Notes: a model not told the origin generated them from the sequence alone. Shown: positions 42,865 through 51,373, counted from the first letter of the stretch. The stretch is 64,000 bases of DNA from an uncultured Sphingomonas sp. (GCA_913776045.1 CAJYOI010000015.1:49765-113764); one strand, 5' to 3'. Numbers and translations are program-made.

Positions 42865-43646
42865 ACGTCGACGTCCAGCCGTTCGGCCCCCGGCCCCATG
42901 CGCATGCCCGCGACCGGCGCTGCGCCCCCGGCATCCAGCGCGACGGCGACGCGGATGTAGCTGGCATCGGCTGACAGCCCGCGCGACGGATCGAACGCAA
43001 TCCAGCCGAGGTCGTCGACATGCGCCTCCGCCCAGGCATGGGGTGCGTGCCCCTCGCCATCGTCGCGGGTGTGATAGCCCGAGACGTAGCGCGCCGGGAT
43101 CCCCTCACCGCGGAGCAACGCGATGAACATATGGGCGAAATCGCGCGGCGCGGCATGGTCGCTCTGGAAGGCGGCCTCGGCGCTGAGGCCGGCGTCGCTC
43201 GCCTCTTCCTGGAGAGCGAAGCGAGTGTGGAGCGCGGTGTTGATCGCATGGAGCCGGGCGATGCGGTCGCCCTTCCCACCCTCGATCCCCCCGGCGAATT
43301 CGCGCATGCCGTGCGACAGGCCGGTACGGTCGGTCATCCGCAGGAAGAGCGCGGGCGGCAGCGGTTCGACGACGCCGCGCACCAGCCCCGCATCTCCCGC
43401 CGTCAGCACTTCGCCCGAGACGGTGATCTCGATTCCCTCGATCGGCCCCTCGGCATAGAGCATCGTCACGCGGTTACCGAAACCGTCGCGCGCCTCGCGC
43501 ATCCGTGCGTCGCAATCGACGCCGATATGCCAGTTGACGACCGTCTGGTCGGCGGAGTCCTGCGGGGTCAGCCGCAGCATCTGGATCAGCCGATCCTGCG
43601 GGCTGGTAAAATGATACCGCGTGCGATGATCGACGGAGACTCGCAT
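42834..43646 (-). CDS. Transglutaminase-like protein lacking the catalytic cysteine
   Basis: A 270-residue protein of the family that accompanies alpha-E and ATP-grasp proteins. It has the N-terminal bacterial transglutaminase-like region (RVSVDHRTRYHFTSPQDRLIQMLRLTPQDSADQ) and the core (FAHMFIALLRGEGIPARYVSGYHT, HAPHAWAEAHV with His203, IAFDPSRG with Asp219). At the position of the catalytic Cys (usual GVCQDFAH) it reads AAPRDFAH, so residue 167 is Pro, codon CCG at 43146-43148. It is probably inactive as a protease or transferase and may be a binding or scaffold partner. Its ATG overlaps the alpha-E stop (TAATG). Confidence 0.85.
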   Translation of the reverse strand: MRVSVDHRTRYHFTSPQDRLIQMLRLTPQDSADQTVVNWHIGVDCDARMREARDGFGNRVTMLYAEGPIEGIEITVSGEVLTAGDAGLVRGVVEPLPPALFLRMTDRTGLSHGMREFAGGIEGGKGDRIARLHAINTALHTRFALQEEASDAGLSAEAAFQSDHAAPRDFAHMFIALLRGEGIPARYVSGYHTRDDGEGHAPHAWAEAHVDDLGWIAFDPSRGLSADASYIRVAVALDAGGAAPVAGMRMGPGAERLDVDVQVEELTGDA

Positions 43647-44584
43647 TAGGCGAACCGGAACTGTTTGGCGATCGCCATGTGAAGAAGCTCGTTGTCGCGA
43701 ATGAAGGCGGTCAGATACTGATGCAGCCCGCTGACGATGACGTCGTGCGACCGGGTACGCTGCATTGCCGACAGCCGCGCCCGAGCCATGCGGTCGGCCT
43801 CGCCCTGAAGCCCCGTCCGCTTGCCGAGCGCGGTCAGGATTTCGACGACCTCCTCGACACATCCGGCCAGGCTGCGCGGCAGTTCGAACCGCATCGTCAG
43901 CAGATCGATGACCAGATGCGGCTTCAGCCCCTCGTCATACAGCCAGCGATAGGCGGTGACCGCCGATACGGTCTGGAGCAACGTCGTCCACTGGTCGCGG
44001 TCGACGACGCCGTATACCGTCTCGCCCTCTGGCAGCAGCAGATGGTATTTGACGTCGAGCAGCCGCGCGGTGTTGTCCGCACGCTCGATCGCGGCGCCCA
44101 GGCGGATGAACCACGTCGCCTGGTTGCGCATCATCCAGTGGATCGCGCCCTCGAACCCGCGCGTCTCGGCCTTCACCGCCTCGACCAGCGCCAGCGGTTC
44201 CATGCGCGATGCCGGGCGACCGCGCCCGTTGAAGATCAGCCACGCGCGGTTGATCGCGGTCCAGGCGTCGCGGGTCAGCGCGGTGCGCACCGCCTTCGCA
44301 TTGTTGCGCGCCATGTCGAGACACGCGGCGATCGATCCTGGGTTAGAGGTGTCGACCGTCAGGAACCGCGCGACCGGGTTGGCGGTGAACCCGACGTTCG
44401 AGGCAGCGAAGGCTTCGTCGGAATAGGTGACGCGCAGCGCGGAGAGCCATGCGGCCTCGCCCGCCGGACGGGGGGAGAGGGCGTCGAGCCGGATGGTCGC
44501 TTCGACCAGGCGTGCGGCGAAATCGGCGCGTTCGACATAGCGGCCGAGCCAGTAGAGCGACGATGCGGTGCGGGAGAGCATCAT
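43646..44584 (-). CDS. Alpha-E domain protein
   Basis: A 312-residue all-helical protein with the alpha-E hallmarks: MLSRTASSLYWLGRYVERADFAARLVEA, NARDAW-type region (DMARNNAKAVRTALTRDAWTAINRAWL) and ELLHMAIAKQFRF-like C-terminus. Alpha-E proteins occur with circularly permuted ATP-grasp and transglutaminase-like proteins in operons proposed to make or modify a peptide. ATG 44584 (MM) is preferred to 44605. Its Shine-Dalgarno GGGGAGG (44594-44600) is supplied by the repeat at 44589-44718, 9 nt upstream. Confidence 0.9.
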   Translation of the reverse strand: MMLSRTASSLYWLGRYVERADFAARLVEATIRLDALSPRPAGEAAWLSALRVTYSDEAFAASNVGFTANPVARFLTVDTSNPGSIAACLDMARNNAKAVRTALTRDAWTAINRAWLIFNGRGRPASRMEPLALVEAVKAETRGFEGAIHWMMRNQATWFIRLGAAIERADNTARLLDVKYHLLLPEGETVYGVVDRDQWTTLLQTVSAVTAYRWLYDEGLKPHLVIDLLTMRFELPRSLAGCVEEVVEILTALGKRTGLQGEADRMARARLSAMQRTRSHDVIVSGLHQYLTAFIRDNELLHMAIAKQFRFA

Positions 44585-44588
44585 CGGA

Positions 44589-44718
44589 CCAATCCTCCCC
44601 TGCAAGGAGAGGGGGACCGCGCGCGCAGCGCGTGGGGGAGGGGTGTCCCGCTATCGTGAGGGCGACACCCCTCCGTCAGGCCTGCGGCCTGCCACCTCCC
44701 CTTGCAGGGGAGGATTGG
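44589..44718. repeat. Long palindromic repeat, family B (copy 3), inside an operon
   Basis: Outer arms CCAATCCTCCCCTGCAAGG and CCTTGCAGGGGAGGATTGG are exactly complementary; inside are GGGTGTC/GACACCC and GCGCGC-type pairs and AGGCCTGCGGCCT. The whole 130 bp can fold on itself. It separates the ATP-grasp and alpha-E genes. Confidence 0.85.
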
Positions 44719-44729
44719 TTCACGCACTC

Positions 44730-46214
44730 TCACTTCGCCATCCCCTGCGACTGACTCTGGCGCTGCGCCTGCCGCCGGGGCTCGTCCGGCATCAGTACGA
44801 AACTGTCCTTCGTGCCACCGCCCTGGCTGGAATTCACCACCAGCGAGCCTTCCTTCAGCGCCACGCGGGTCAGGCCGCCGGGGACGACCTTCACGCCGTC
44901 GCTCCCGGTCAGCACGAACGGGCGGAAATCGACATGGCGCGGGGCAAGCCCCTGGTCGGTGACGGTCGGAACGGTCGACAGCGCCAGCGTCGGCTGCGCG
45001 ATGTACCGGTCGGGTGCTGCCATCAGCGCGGTGCGAAACGCCTCGATCTCCGCCTTCGACGCGGTCGGGCCGACCAGCATGCCGTAGCCACCCGATCCGT
45101 CGACCAGCTTCACCACCAACTCGTCGAGGTGATCGAGCACATAGCGCAACGCATCGGGTTCACGGCAACGGAAGGTCTGGACGTTGGGCAGCTTGGCGTC
45201 CTGCCCCGAATAGAAGCGGACGATTTCGGGCATGTAGCTGTAGATCGCCTTGTCGTCGGCGATACCGTTGCCCGGCGCGTTGATGATCGCGACGTTGCCC
45301 GCGCGATACGCCGCGATCAGCCCCGGCACGCCCAGCATCGAATCCGGGCGGAAGACGAGCGGATCGAGATAATCGTCGTCGATCCGGCGATAGATGACGT
45401 CGACCTTCACCCGCCCGCCGATGGTCCGCATCCAGACGATGTCGTCATCGACCAGCAGGTCGGCCGCCTCGACCAGTTCGACGCCCATCGAATCGGCCAG
45501 GAAGCTGTGTTCGTAATAGGCCGAATTGTAATGCCCCGGCGTCAGCACGACGCATACCGGGCTCTGCCCGGCCCCGCGCGGCGCGACCGATCGCATCGTC
45601 GCCAGCAGCATATCGGGATAGCTGTCGACTGCCGCCACGCGAAAGTCGCGGAACAGCTCCGGACACAGCCGAATCATCGCCTCGCGGTTCTCCAGCATGT
45701 AGGAGACGCCTGACGGCGTGCGGGCATTGTCCTCCAGCACGAAGAACTCATCGGGCCCGGTGCGCACGCAGTCGATGCCGCAGATATGCGCCCACACATC
45801 ATGCGGCGGGCGGATACCGGCGATCTCGGGACGGAACTGAGGATTCTGGAAGATCAGTTCGGGCGGCAGCACGCCGGCCTTCACGATCTCCTGCGCACCA
45901 TAGATGTCGGTCAGGAACGCGTTGATCGCCTCGACCCGTTGAATCAGCCCTCCGCTCAGGCCCGCCCATTCGCTCGCGGTAAACACGCGCGGCACGATGT
46001 CGAAGGGAATGATACGCTCGCCCGCATCGCTCTCGCCATAAACGGCGAAGGTGATGCCCAATTGTCGGAACGTGATCTCGGCGGCTTCGAGCCGACGGTC
46101 GAGTTCGGCCTGCGGCGTTTCCTTTAACCAGCGGCCCAATGCGGCGAACTCCGGCCGCACCGCCTCCGGCCCGCCATGTCCCCAAATCTCGTCGAACGCG
46201 CCCCCCGATATCAT
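44730..46214 (-). CDS. Circularly permuted ATP-grasp protein (DUF404/DUF407)
   Basis: A 494-residue protein with the family blocks: FDIVPRVFTASEWAGLSGGLIQRVEAINAFLTDIYG, GIDCVRTGPDEFFVLEDNARTPSGVSYMLENR, VVLTPGHYNSAYYEHSFLADSMGVELVE, VDVIYRRIDDDYLDPLVF, NAPGNGIADDKAIYSYMPEIVRFY, VVKLVDGSGGYGMLVGP and HVDFRPFVL. ATP-grasp enzymes join a carboxylate to an amine via acyl phosphate; the permuted type is predicted to build a peptide or peptide tag. It is first in the operon with alpha-E and the transglutaminase-like gene. Confidence 0.92.
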   Translation of the reverse strand: MISGGAFDEIWGHGGPEAVRPEFAALGRWLKETPQAELDRRLEAAEITFRQLGITFAVYGESDAGERIIPFDIVPRVFTASEWAGLSGGLIQRVEAINAFLTDIYGAQEIVKAGVLPPELIFQNPQFRPEIAGIRPPHDVWAHICGIDCVRTGPDEFFVLEDNARTPSGVSYMLENREAMIRLCPELFRDFRVAAVDSYPDMLLATMRSVAPRGAGQSPVCVVLTPGHYNSAYYEHSFLADSMGVELVEAADLLVDDDIVWMRTIGGRVKVDVIYRRIDDDYLDPLVFRPDSMLGVPGLIAAYRAGNVAIINAPGNGIADDKAIYSYMPEIVRFYSGQDAKLPNVQTFRCREPDALRYVLDHLDELVVKLVDGSGGYGMLVGPTASKAEIEAFRTALMAAPDRYIAQPTLALSTVPTVTDQGLAPRHVDFRPFVLTGSDGVKVVPGGLTRVALKEGSLVVNSSQGGGTKDSFVLMPDEPRRQAQRQSQSQGMAK

Positions 46215-46252
46215 CGCAGAGCTAAAGTTTCGAAACCGTCATAAGTTGCATG

Positions 46253-46307
46253 CTGCCTCGCCGTTTTGCGCTGCACAAGAAGAATCTCGGGCGGCGTGGC
46301 GAGGCAG
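46253..46307. repeat. Perfect 10-bp inverted repeat with long loop
   Basis: CTGCCTCGCC (46253-46262) and GGCGAGGCAG (46298-46307) are exact complements 35 bp apart, just past the stop of the 46315 gene and about 40 bp before the divergently placed ATP-grasp start. It could be a weak terminator for the DsbD operon; there is no T tract. A perfect GTTTCGAAAC palindrome is also near (46228-46237). Confidence 0.5.
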
Positions 46308-46314
46308 TGCTCGC

Positions 46315-46749
46315 TCAGCTGCTGTGGTCGGCGATCACCTTCCAGCCGCTGCGCTCCTTCGCCAGGACCAGGCTCGTAGAGCCGCTGTCTCTCTTGCCGC
46401 TAGGATAGGTCAGCGTAAACCGGCCGATGTATAGCGCATGGCCTCGTCCGAGCGGGCGGAAGTCGAGCCGTTCGATCGTCAGCGTGCCCCGCTTCGCGGC
46501 GTCGCCGAAGTCGTAGGTCTTGCGATAGCTGTCGGCCATCGCCGCCTTGCCCCGGAGCAAGCCACGGCTGGTGACGAAGCTGGCGGTCGGCGTCGCCGAG
46601 TACAAGGCCATGAAGCGGTCGACATCGCCGGCGTTCCACCCCGCCACGCTGTCGGCGACCGCGGCATCGACCGCACGTTCGGCCGGATCGGCGGCCAAGG
46701 CTGGCGCCGCCACGATCAGCGCGACGGCCACGGGAAACAGCGCGCGCAT
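46315..46749 (-). CDS. Secreted NTF2-like (SnoaL/DUF4440) protein
   Basis: A 144-residue protein with a signal peptide (MRALFPVAVALIVAAPALA) and the cone-shaped NTF2-like fold pattern: VDAAVADSVAGWNAGDVDRFMALYSATPTASFVTSRG, AMADSYRKTY, YIGRFTLTYPSG and LAKERSGWKVIADHSS. Such proteins bind small ligands or act as isomerases or hydrolases. The start overlaps the redoxin stop (TGATG), so it is the third gene of the DsbD operon. Its specific role is unknown. Confidence 0.85.
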   Translation of the reverse strand: MRALFPVAVALIVAAPALAADPAERAVDAAVADSVAGWNAGDVDRFMALYSATPTASFVTSRGLLRGKAAMADSYRKTYDFGDAAKRGTLTIERLDFRPLGRGHALYIGRFTLTYPSGKRDSGSTSLVLAKERSGWKVIADHSS

Positions 46750-47351
46750 CAGTCGGCGTACTTGACCGAGCAGCCATAGGGCCGGGTTTCAGGCATCGAC
46801 ACGGGCTTGCCAGCCTTCATCTCGCCCAGCGCCGCCAGCACATGGTTGCGCGCGCCGGCGATGTCGGCGGCGTTGGCAGTCGGCTTGTCGTCGATGCCGC
46901 CCTGATAGACGAGCTTGCCTACGGAATCGACGATGTAGAGATGCGGCGTCGTCTTTGCGCCATAGCCCTTGCCGACGACGCCCTTCGGATCGAGCAGATA
47001 GGCGGTCGGCACCGCCTTCGCCGACGTCACGAACGCCTGCGCTTGCGGGCTGGTCATATATCCCTGCTTGCCCGGGGCGCCCGAATTGACGGTCAGCCAG
47101 ACCGCGCCCATGCCCTTCGCGGCGGCCTGGGTCTTCTGCATGTTGCCGCTGTTGTAATGTTTCTGGACGAAGGGGCAGCCGGGGTTGTTCCATTCGATCA
47201 CGACCGTCTTGCCGCGATAGTCGGACAGGCTGACGTTGCGCCCCGTCATGTCGGTCAGCTTCAAGTTTCCGGCTGGCGCGCCGGTGGTCTGTTGCGCGGC
47301 GGCAGGTGCGGCAAGCATCGATGCGGTTGCCGCAATCATCAAGGCGTTCAT
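46749..47351 (-). CDS. Secreted thioredoxin-fold (redoxin) protein
   Basis: A 200-residue protein with a signal peptide (MNALMIAATASMLAAPAAAQ). The redoxin fold shows LTDMTGRNVSLSDYRGKTVVIEWNNPGCPFVQKHY, with a single Cys where thioredoxins have CxxC, then GAKTTPHLYIVDSVGKLVYQGGIDD and a C-terminal Cys (YGCSVKY) that could be resolving. It looks like a periplasmic peroxiredoxin-like protein. It lies 9 bp after dsbD and is coupled to the NTF2-like gene, so DsbD may keep its cysteines reduced. Confidence 0.88.
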   Translation of the reverse strand: MNALMIAATASMLAAPAAAQQTTGAPAGNLKLTDMTGRNVSLSDYRGKTVVIEWNNPGCPFVQKHYNSGNMQKTQAAAKGMGAVWLTVNSGAPGKQGYMTSPQAQAFVTSAKAVPTAYLLDPKGVVGKGYGAKTTPHLYIVDSVGKLVYQGGIDDKPTANAADIAGARNHVLAALGEMKAGKPVSMPETRPYGCSVKYAD

Positions 47352-47360
47352 CGCTCTCTC

Positions 47361-49364
47361 CTAATCTTGGGCACGTTCGGTCAGCATCGACTTGGTCAGC
47401 ACCTGCGGCAGCACATCGGCTTCGCGGCCACCGGACCAATACCATAGATACAGCGGGACGCCTGCACGGTTGTGACGTTCGATGAAGCGGCCAAGCGCGG
47501 GGTCGCCGTCGGTCCAGTCGCCGACCAGCACCGCCACGCGATTTTGCTTCAGCGCCTGCTGTACCTCCGCGGTCTCGATCACCGCCTTCTCGTTGACCTT
47601 GCAGGTCACGCACCAATCGGCAGTGAAATAGGCGAAGACCGGCCGCCCCTCGGCGCGCAGTGCAGCAAGGCGTGCTTCGGTGAAGGGCTCCGCGCCCGCG
47701 ACGGCGGCGGCTTCGGCCGGCGCGCGGCTGACAACCGCGGTCGCGCCGAGCGCGACCACGCCGGCCCAGACCCCCGGCATCCATGCCAGCCGCTTGCCCT
47801 TTACCTGACGTGTGCCTGTCCACCAAAGGCCGGCGGCGAACAGCAGCGCGGCGGCCAGACCGAGGGTCATGCCGTCGACCCCGGCCTGCTTGCCGAGCAC
47901 CCAGGCGAGCGCGAGCGCCGTCAGGAACATCGGCACGCTCAGAATGTGGCGGAACGTCTCCATCCAGGCGCCGGGTTTGGGCAGCTTGCGGCGCAGCGCC
48001 GGCACGAACCCGAGCGCCAGGAACGGCACCGCGAGGCCAAGGCCGAGCCCGCCGAACACCACCAACGCGCCCCACCACGGCAGGATCAGCGCGGTGCCCA
48101 TCGCCGCGCCCATGAACGGCCCCGTGCAAGGCGTCGCGACGAAGGCGGCGAGCGCGCCGGTACCGAACGCCCCGCCCTTGCCCCCGGCCGCCATGCGGTT
48201 GACCGCACCCGGCGCGGAGAGCTCGAACAGCCCGGCGAGGTTGAAGGCGATGGCGGTGACCAGCAGCAGCAGGACCAGGATGACGCGCGGATCGGTCAGC
48301 TGGAACGCCCATCCGACCGCCGCCCCGCCGGCCCTGAGCGCCAGCAGCACGCCGCCCAGCACCAGGCACATCAGCACGACGCCGGCGGTATAGGCCAGCG
48401 CCTCGCCCTTCGCCCCCTCCCCGCCCGACTTGGCGAGACTCAGCGCCTTCAGGCTCAGGATCGGGAACACGCAGGGCATGATGTTGAGCAGCAATCCGCC
48501 GAGGATCGCGCCGCCCAGCGCGACCAGCAGCGTCATCGCGGTGCCGCTGTCGACTCCGCCCCGGACCACGGCCCCCGGTGCGGCGGTCAGGCGGAAGCCC
48601 TGCCCCTCGCCAACCGCCAGCACGCCCTCCAGCTTTTCCGGACGTCCGGCCTTGGCCGCGGTCTCGACGATCAACGTGTCGCCATCGCGCGTCACCGTCT
48701 GCGGCTTGCCGTAATCGACGACGCCATCGGTCAGCGGGAAGAAATAGGCGTCGGTCGCCGGCGAGCCCGCCGGATAGGGCACGGCGAGGCGAAACGTGCC
48801 GCCCTCGACCGCATAGGTCGCCGGACTGCCCAGCGGCTTCGGCATCGCGCGCCGCCAGCCATCGAAACGAACGCGCGTTGCGGGATCGACCGCACCGTCG
48901 CCGATGGTCAATCGCGTCGTCAGTTCGGCGCTTTCCGGCACGCAGATTTCGTTGGTGCAGACCAGATAGTCGAGCTTCACCTTGACCGGCAGGACAGTGC
49001 CCGCGGCGAGCCCGGCCGGCACCTTCAGCCGCACGAACTGCGCGAAGGGCCCTTCGTAGACGTAATTCATCAATCCGGCGATCAACAGCCGGTGCGGCAC
49101 GGGGTACTCGATCGGCCCCGCCGTGACGCCGGTCGGCAGGGTCCACGCCGCCGACGTCTCGACTCCCGCATCGCCGGGGTTCTTCCAGTATCCGTGCCAG
49201 CCCGGCTGCGGCGTGGAGGTGAAAGCGAGCGTCACCTCGCTCCCGGCACGCGGGGTCGGCGTCTCAGACACCAGGTCGATCGCGATATGCCGTTCGCCCG
49301 GAGCCTGGGCGGAAACCGCGCCAGTCGCGAATAGAGTCATCAGGACGAAAAGAACGAACCGCAT
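47361..49364 (-). CDS. dsbD: Thiol:disulfide interchange protein DsbD
   Basis: DsbD passes electrons from cytoplasmic thioredoxin to periplasmic thiol proteins. The 667-residue protein has a signal peptide (MRFVLFVLMTLFATGAVSAQ), an N-terminal DsbD-alpha-like domain with YLVCTNEICVPES, a membrane core with the paired Cys in NIMPCVFPILSLKAL and FVATPCTGPFMGAAMG, and a C-terminal thioredoxin domain with FTADWCVTCKVNE. ATG 49364 starts the signal peptide; the ORF start at 49565 overlaps the divergent phosphatase gene. The two downstream genes are in the same direction with gaps under 10 bp. Confidence 0.94.
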   Translation of the reverse strand: MRFVLFVLMTLFATGAVSAQAPGERHIAIDLVSETPTPRAGSEVTLAFTSTPQPGWHGYWKNPGDAGVETSAAWTLPTGVTAGPIEYPVPHRLLIAGLMNYVYEGPFAQFVRLKVPAGLAAGTVLPVKVKLDYLVCTNEICVPESAELTTRLTIGDGAVDPATRVRFDGWRRAMPKPLGSPATYAVEGGTFRLAVPYPAGSPATDAYFFPLTDGVVDYGKPQTVTRDGDTLIVETAAKAGRPEKLEGVLAVGEGQGFRLTAAPGAVVRGGVDSGTAMTLLVALGGAILGGLLLNIMPCVFPILSLKALSLAKSGGEGAKGEALAYTAGVVLMCLVLGGVLLALRAGGAAVGWAFQLTDPRVILVLLLLVTAIAFNLAGLFELSAPGAVNRMAAGGKGGAFGTGALAAFVATPCTGPFMGAAMGTALILPWWGALVVFGGLGLGLAVPFLALGFVPALRRKLPKPGAWMETFRHILSVPMFLTALALAWVLGKQAGVDGMTLGLAAALLFAAGLWWTGTRQVKGKRLAWMPGVWAGVVALGATAVVSRAPAEAAAVAGAEPFTEARLAALRAEGRPVFAYFTADWCVTCKVNEKAVIETAEVQQALKQNRVAVLVGDWTDGDPALGRFIERHNRAGVPLYLWYWSGGREADVLPQVLTKSMLTERAQD

Positions 49365-49437
49365 GCGCTTCCCTTGCCGCCCCCGCGCCGCTGGAATAGC
49401 GAGGGGTGACCCACCTTTGCCCGATCGGAGCGCCGTC

Positions 49438-51105
49438 GTGAAGCTTGCCCCCCTCGCCCTCCTGGCCGCAGCCGCTGCCGTACCATCGCTCGCGCAGGAC
49501 GCCCCCATTTCCGCGCCGGTTACGGTCGGGATGCCGACGACCGCCCCGAAGTTGATCGTCGTCATTTCGGTCGACCAATTCTCCGGCGACGTGTTCAGCG
49601 AATATCGCCGCTATTTCACCGGCGGTTTCGCGCGCCTGCAGGACGGCGTGGTCTTCCCGGCGGGTTATCAGAGCCATGCCGCGACCGAGACATGTCCCGG
49701 CCACTCGACCATCACGACCGGCGTCCGGCCGGGGCGTACCGGCATCATCGCCAACGACTGGACCGACCTGAAGACGGCACGCGACGACAAGACGATCTAT
49801 TGCGCCGAGGACGAGAGCGTGCCCGGCTCCAACTCGAACAAATATACCGTGTCGGACAAGCATCTGCTCGTCCCCACGCTCGGCGAGCGGATGAAGGCGG
49901 CGAACCCGGCCGTGCGCGCCGTGTCGGTCGCGGGCAAGGACCGCGCGGCGGTCATGACCGGCGGGCACAACCTGGACGAGATCTGGTGGTGGGACAGCGA
50001 CAGGAACGCCTATGTCAGCTACGCTGGCCGAAGCGAGCCGGGCGCCGTCACGCGCGCCAACACCGCGGTCGGCCAGATGATCGCCGCGGGCCAGAGCGCG
50101 CTGCAGCTGCCCGACTATTGCCGCTCGCGCGACCATGCCGTCGCGATCGGCGGGGGCAAGACGGTCGGCACCGGCCGGTTCGAGCGCAAGCCGGGTGAAG
50201 CGGGGCGCGCGTGGCGCGCGAACCCCGCGTTCGACGGCGCGACGCTCGCGCTGGCGGCCGGGCTGATCCAGGACATGAAGCTCGGAAAGGGACCGGCAAC
50301 CGACATCATGACCGTCGGTGCGTCGGCGACCGATTACGTCGGCCACACCTATGGCACCGGCGGCACCGAGATGTGCCTGAACCTCGCCTCGCTCGACCGC
50401 GACCTGGGTGATTTCTTCGCGACGCTGGACCGCACGGGCGTCGATTACGTCGTCGCGCTGACCGCGGACCACGGCGGGCTCGACCTGCCGGAGCGCCACC
50501 GCGAGGACGCCGTGCCCTCGGCGCAGCGGCTCGATCCGAATTTCACGCCGAAGAAGATCGGCGAGCAGATCGCGGCGAAGCTGGGGCTGCAGGGCCAGCT
50601 GCTGTGGGGCGGCTCGATCGGCGACGTGTGGATCGACCCGAAGCTGTCGAAGGCCGACCATGACCGCGTGCTCGCCGAAGCGGTGCGAATGGCGAAGGCG
50701 CATCCGCAGGTGGAAACGGTCTTCACCGCCGCCCAGATCGCCGCGACGCCGTTGCCGACGACTCCGCCCGACGAATGGAGCCTGCTGGAGCGCGCACGGG
50801 TCAGCTACAATGCCCAGCGATCGGGCGATTTCGTCGTCGTGCTCAAGCGCTTCGTGACGCCGATTCCCGACCCGACCAAGGGCTATGTCGCCACCCACGG
50901 CAGCTTCTGGAACTACGATCGCCGCGTGCCGATCCTGTTCTGGCGCAAGGGTATCGCGGGCTATGAACAGCCGCTGGCGGTGGAGACGGTCGACATCGCC
51001 CCGACGCTGGCGGCGCTGGTCGGCCTGTCGCTGAAGCCGGGCGAGGTCGACGGGCGCTGCCTCGACCTGGCGTCGGGTCCGGTGGACACCTGCGCCACGC
51101 GCTAG
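49438..51105 (+). CDS. phoK: Alkaline phosphatase, PhoK type
   Basis: A 555-residue secreted phosphomonoesterase of the nucleotide-pyrophosphatase-like branch. It has a signal peptide (MKLAPLALLAAAAAVPSLAQ), the first metal Asp in IVVISVDQF, the Thr nucleophile in ATETCPGHSTITTG (Thr85), GASATDYVGHTYG, ALTADHGG and THGSFWNYDRRVPILFW supplying the other zinc ligands. It is close to the PhoK enzyme known from Sphingomonas. GTG 49438 with GGAG 7 nt upstream was chosen. It is divergent from dsbD across 73 bp. Confidence 0.93.
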   Translation: MKLAPLALLAAAAAVPSLAQDAPISAPVTVGMPTTAPKLIVVISVDQFSGDVFSEYRRYFTGGFARLQDGVVFPAGYQSHAATETCPGHSTITTGVRPGRTGIIANDWTDLKTARDDKTIYCAEDESVPGSNSNKYTVSDKHLLVPTLGERMKAANPAVRAVSVAGKDRAAVMTGGHNLDEIWWWDSDRNAYVSYAGRSEPGAVTRANTAVGQMIAAGQSALQLPDYCRSRDHAVAIGGGKTVGTGRFERKPGEAGRAWRANPAFDGATLALAAGLIQDMKLGKGPATDIMTVGASATDYVGHTYGTGGTEMCLNLASLDRDLGDFFATLDRTGVDYVVALTADHGGLDLPERHREDAVPSAQRLDPNFTPKKIGEQIAAKLGLQGQLLWGGSIGDVWIDPKLSKADHDRVLAEAVRMAKAHPQVETVFTAAQIAATPLPTTPPDEWSLLERARVSYNAQRSGDFVVVLKRFVTPIPDPTKGYVATHGSFWNYDRRVPILFWRKGIAGYEQPLAVETVDIAPTLAALVGLSLKPGEVDGRCLDLASGPVDTCATR

Positions 51106-51112
51106 GACAGAA

Positions 51113-51373
51113 TTGCCGCGCGTCGTCCGGTCGCTAGACCCGCCCTTCGGTCCAAGGTGCGGAAGGCGATGTGCGGATGCGGGTTCTGCGAGTGCGATCG
51201 TAACGGCGGCTCCGGCCGTGGCGGGGCCGTTGCGCGAATCCGACGCCGCCCGCGCGATCGTCGCGGCCGGACAGGACGCGACAATCGCGCTGCGGTCGAA
51301 CGCCGGCACCGGTTACAGCTGGCGACCGATCTTCGCACGCAGCAACATTCACACGCTTGATAGTGAGTGTTGA
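51113..51373 (+). pseudogene. Remnant of a chagasin-type (I42) protease-inhibitor gene
   Basis: This 346-bp gap (51106-51451) is the only long stretch without an intact gene. One frame reads LRESDAARAIVAAGQDATIALRSNAGTGYSW, the start of an I42 inhibitor domain with its NxxTGYxW-type loop, followed by unrelated RPIFARSNIHTLDSEC and a stop; the remaining half of the domain is missing. The N-terminal part does not give a signal peptide in this frame. It is read as a decayed fragment. An operator-like site overlaps its 3' end. Confidence 0.45.
51349..51366. promoter_or_regulatory. Operator-like site before the TonB-receptor operon
   Basis: TCACACGCTTGATAGTGA matches the site at 59126-59143 in 16 of 18 bases. 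A TTGACA hexamer (51370-51375) starts 4 bp later, giving a possible -35 box for the receptor operon at 51452. The right half GATAGTGA is the conserved half-site. Likely target of the resident TetR protein. Confidence 0.6.
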
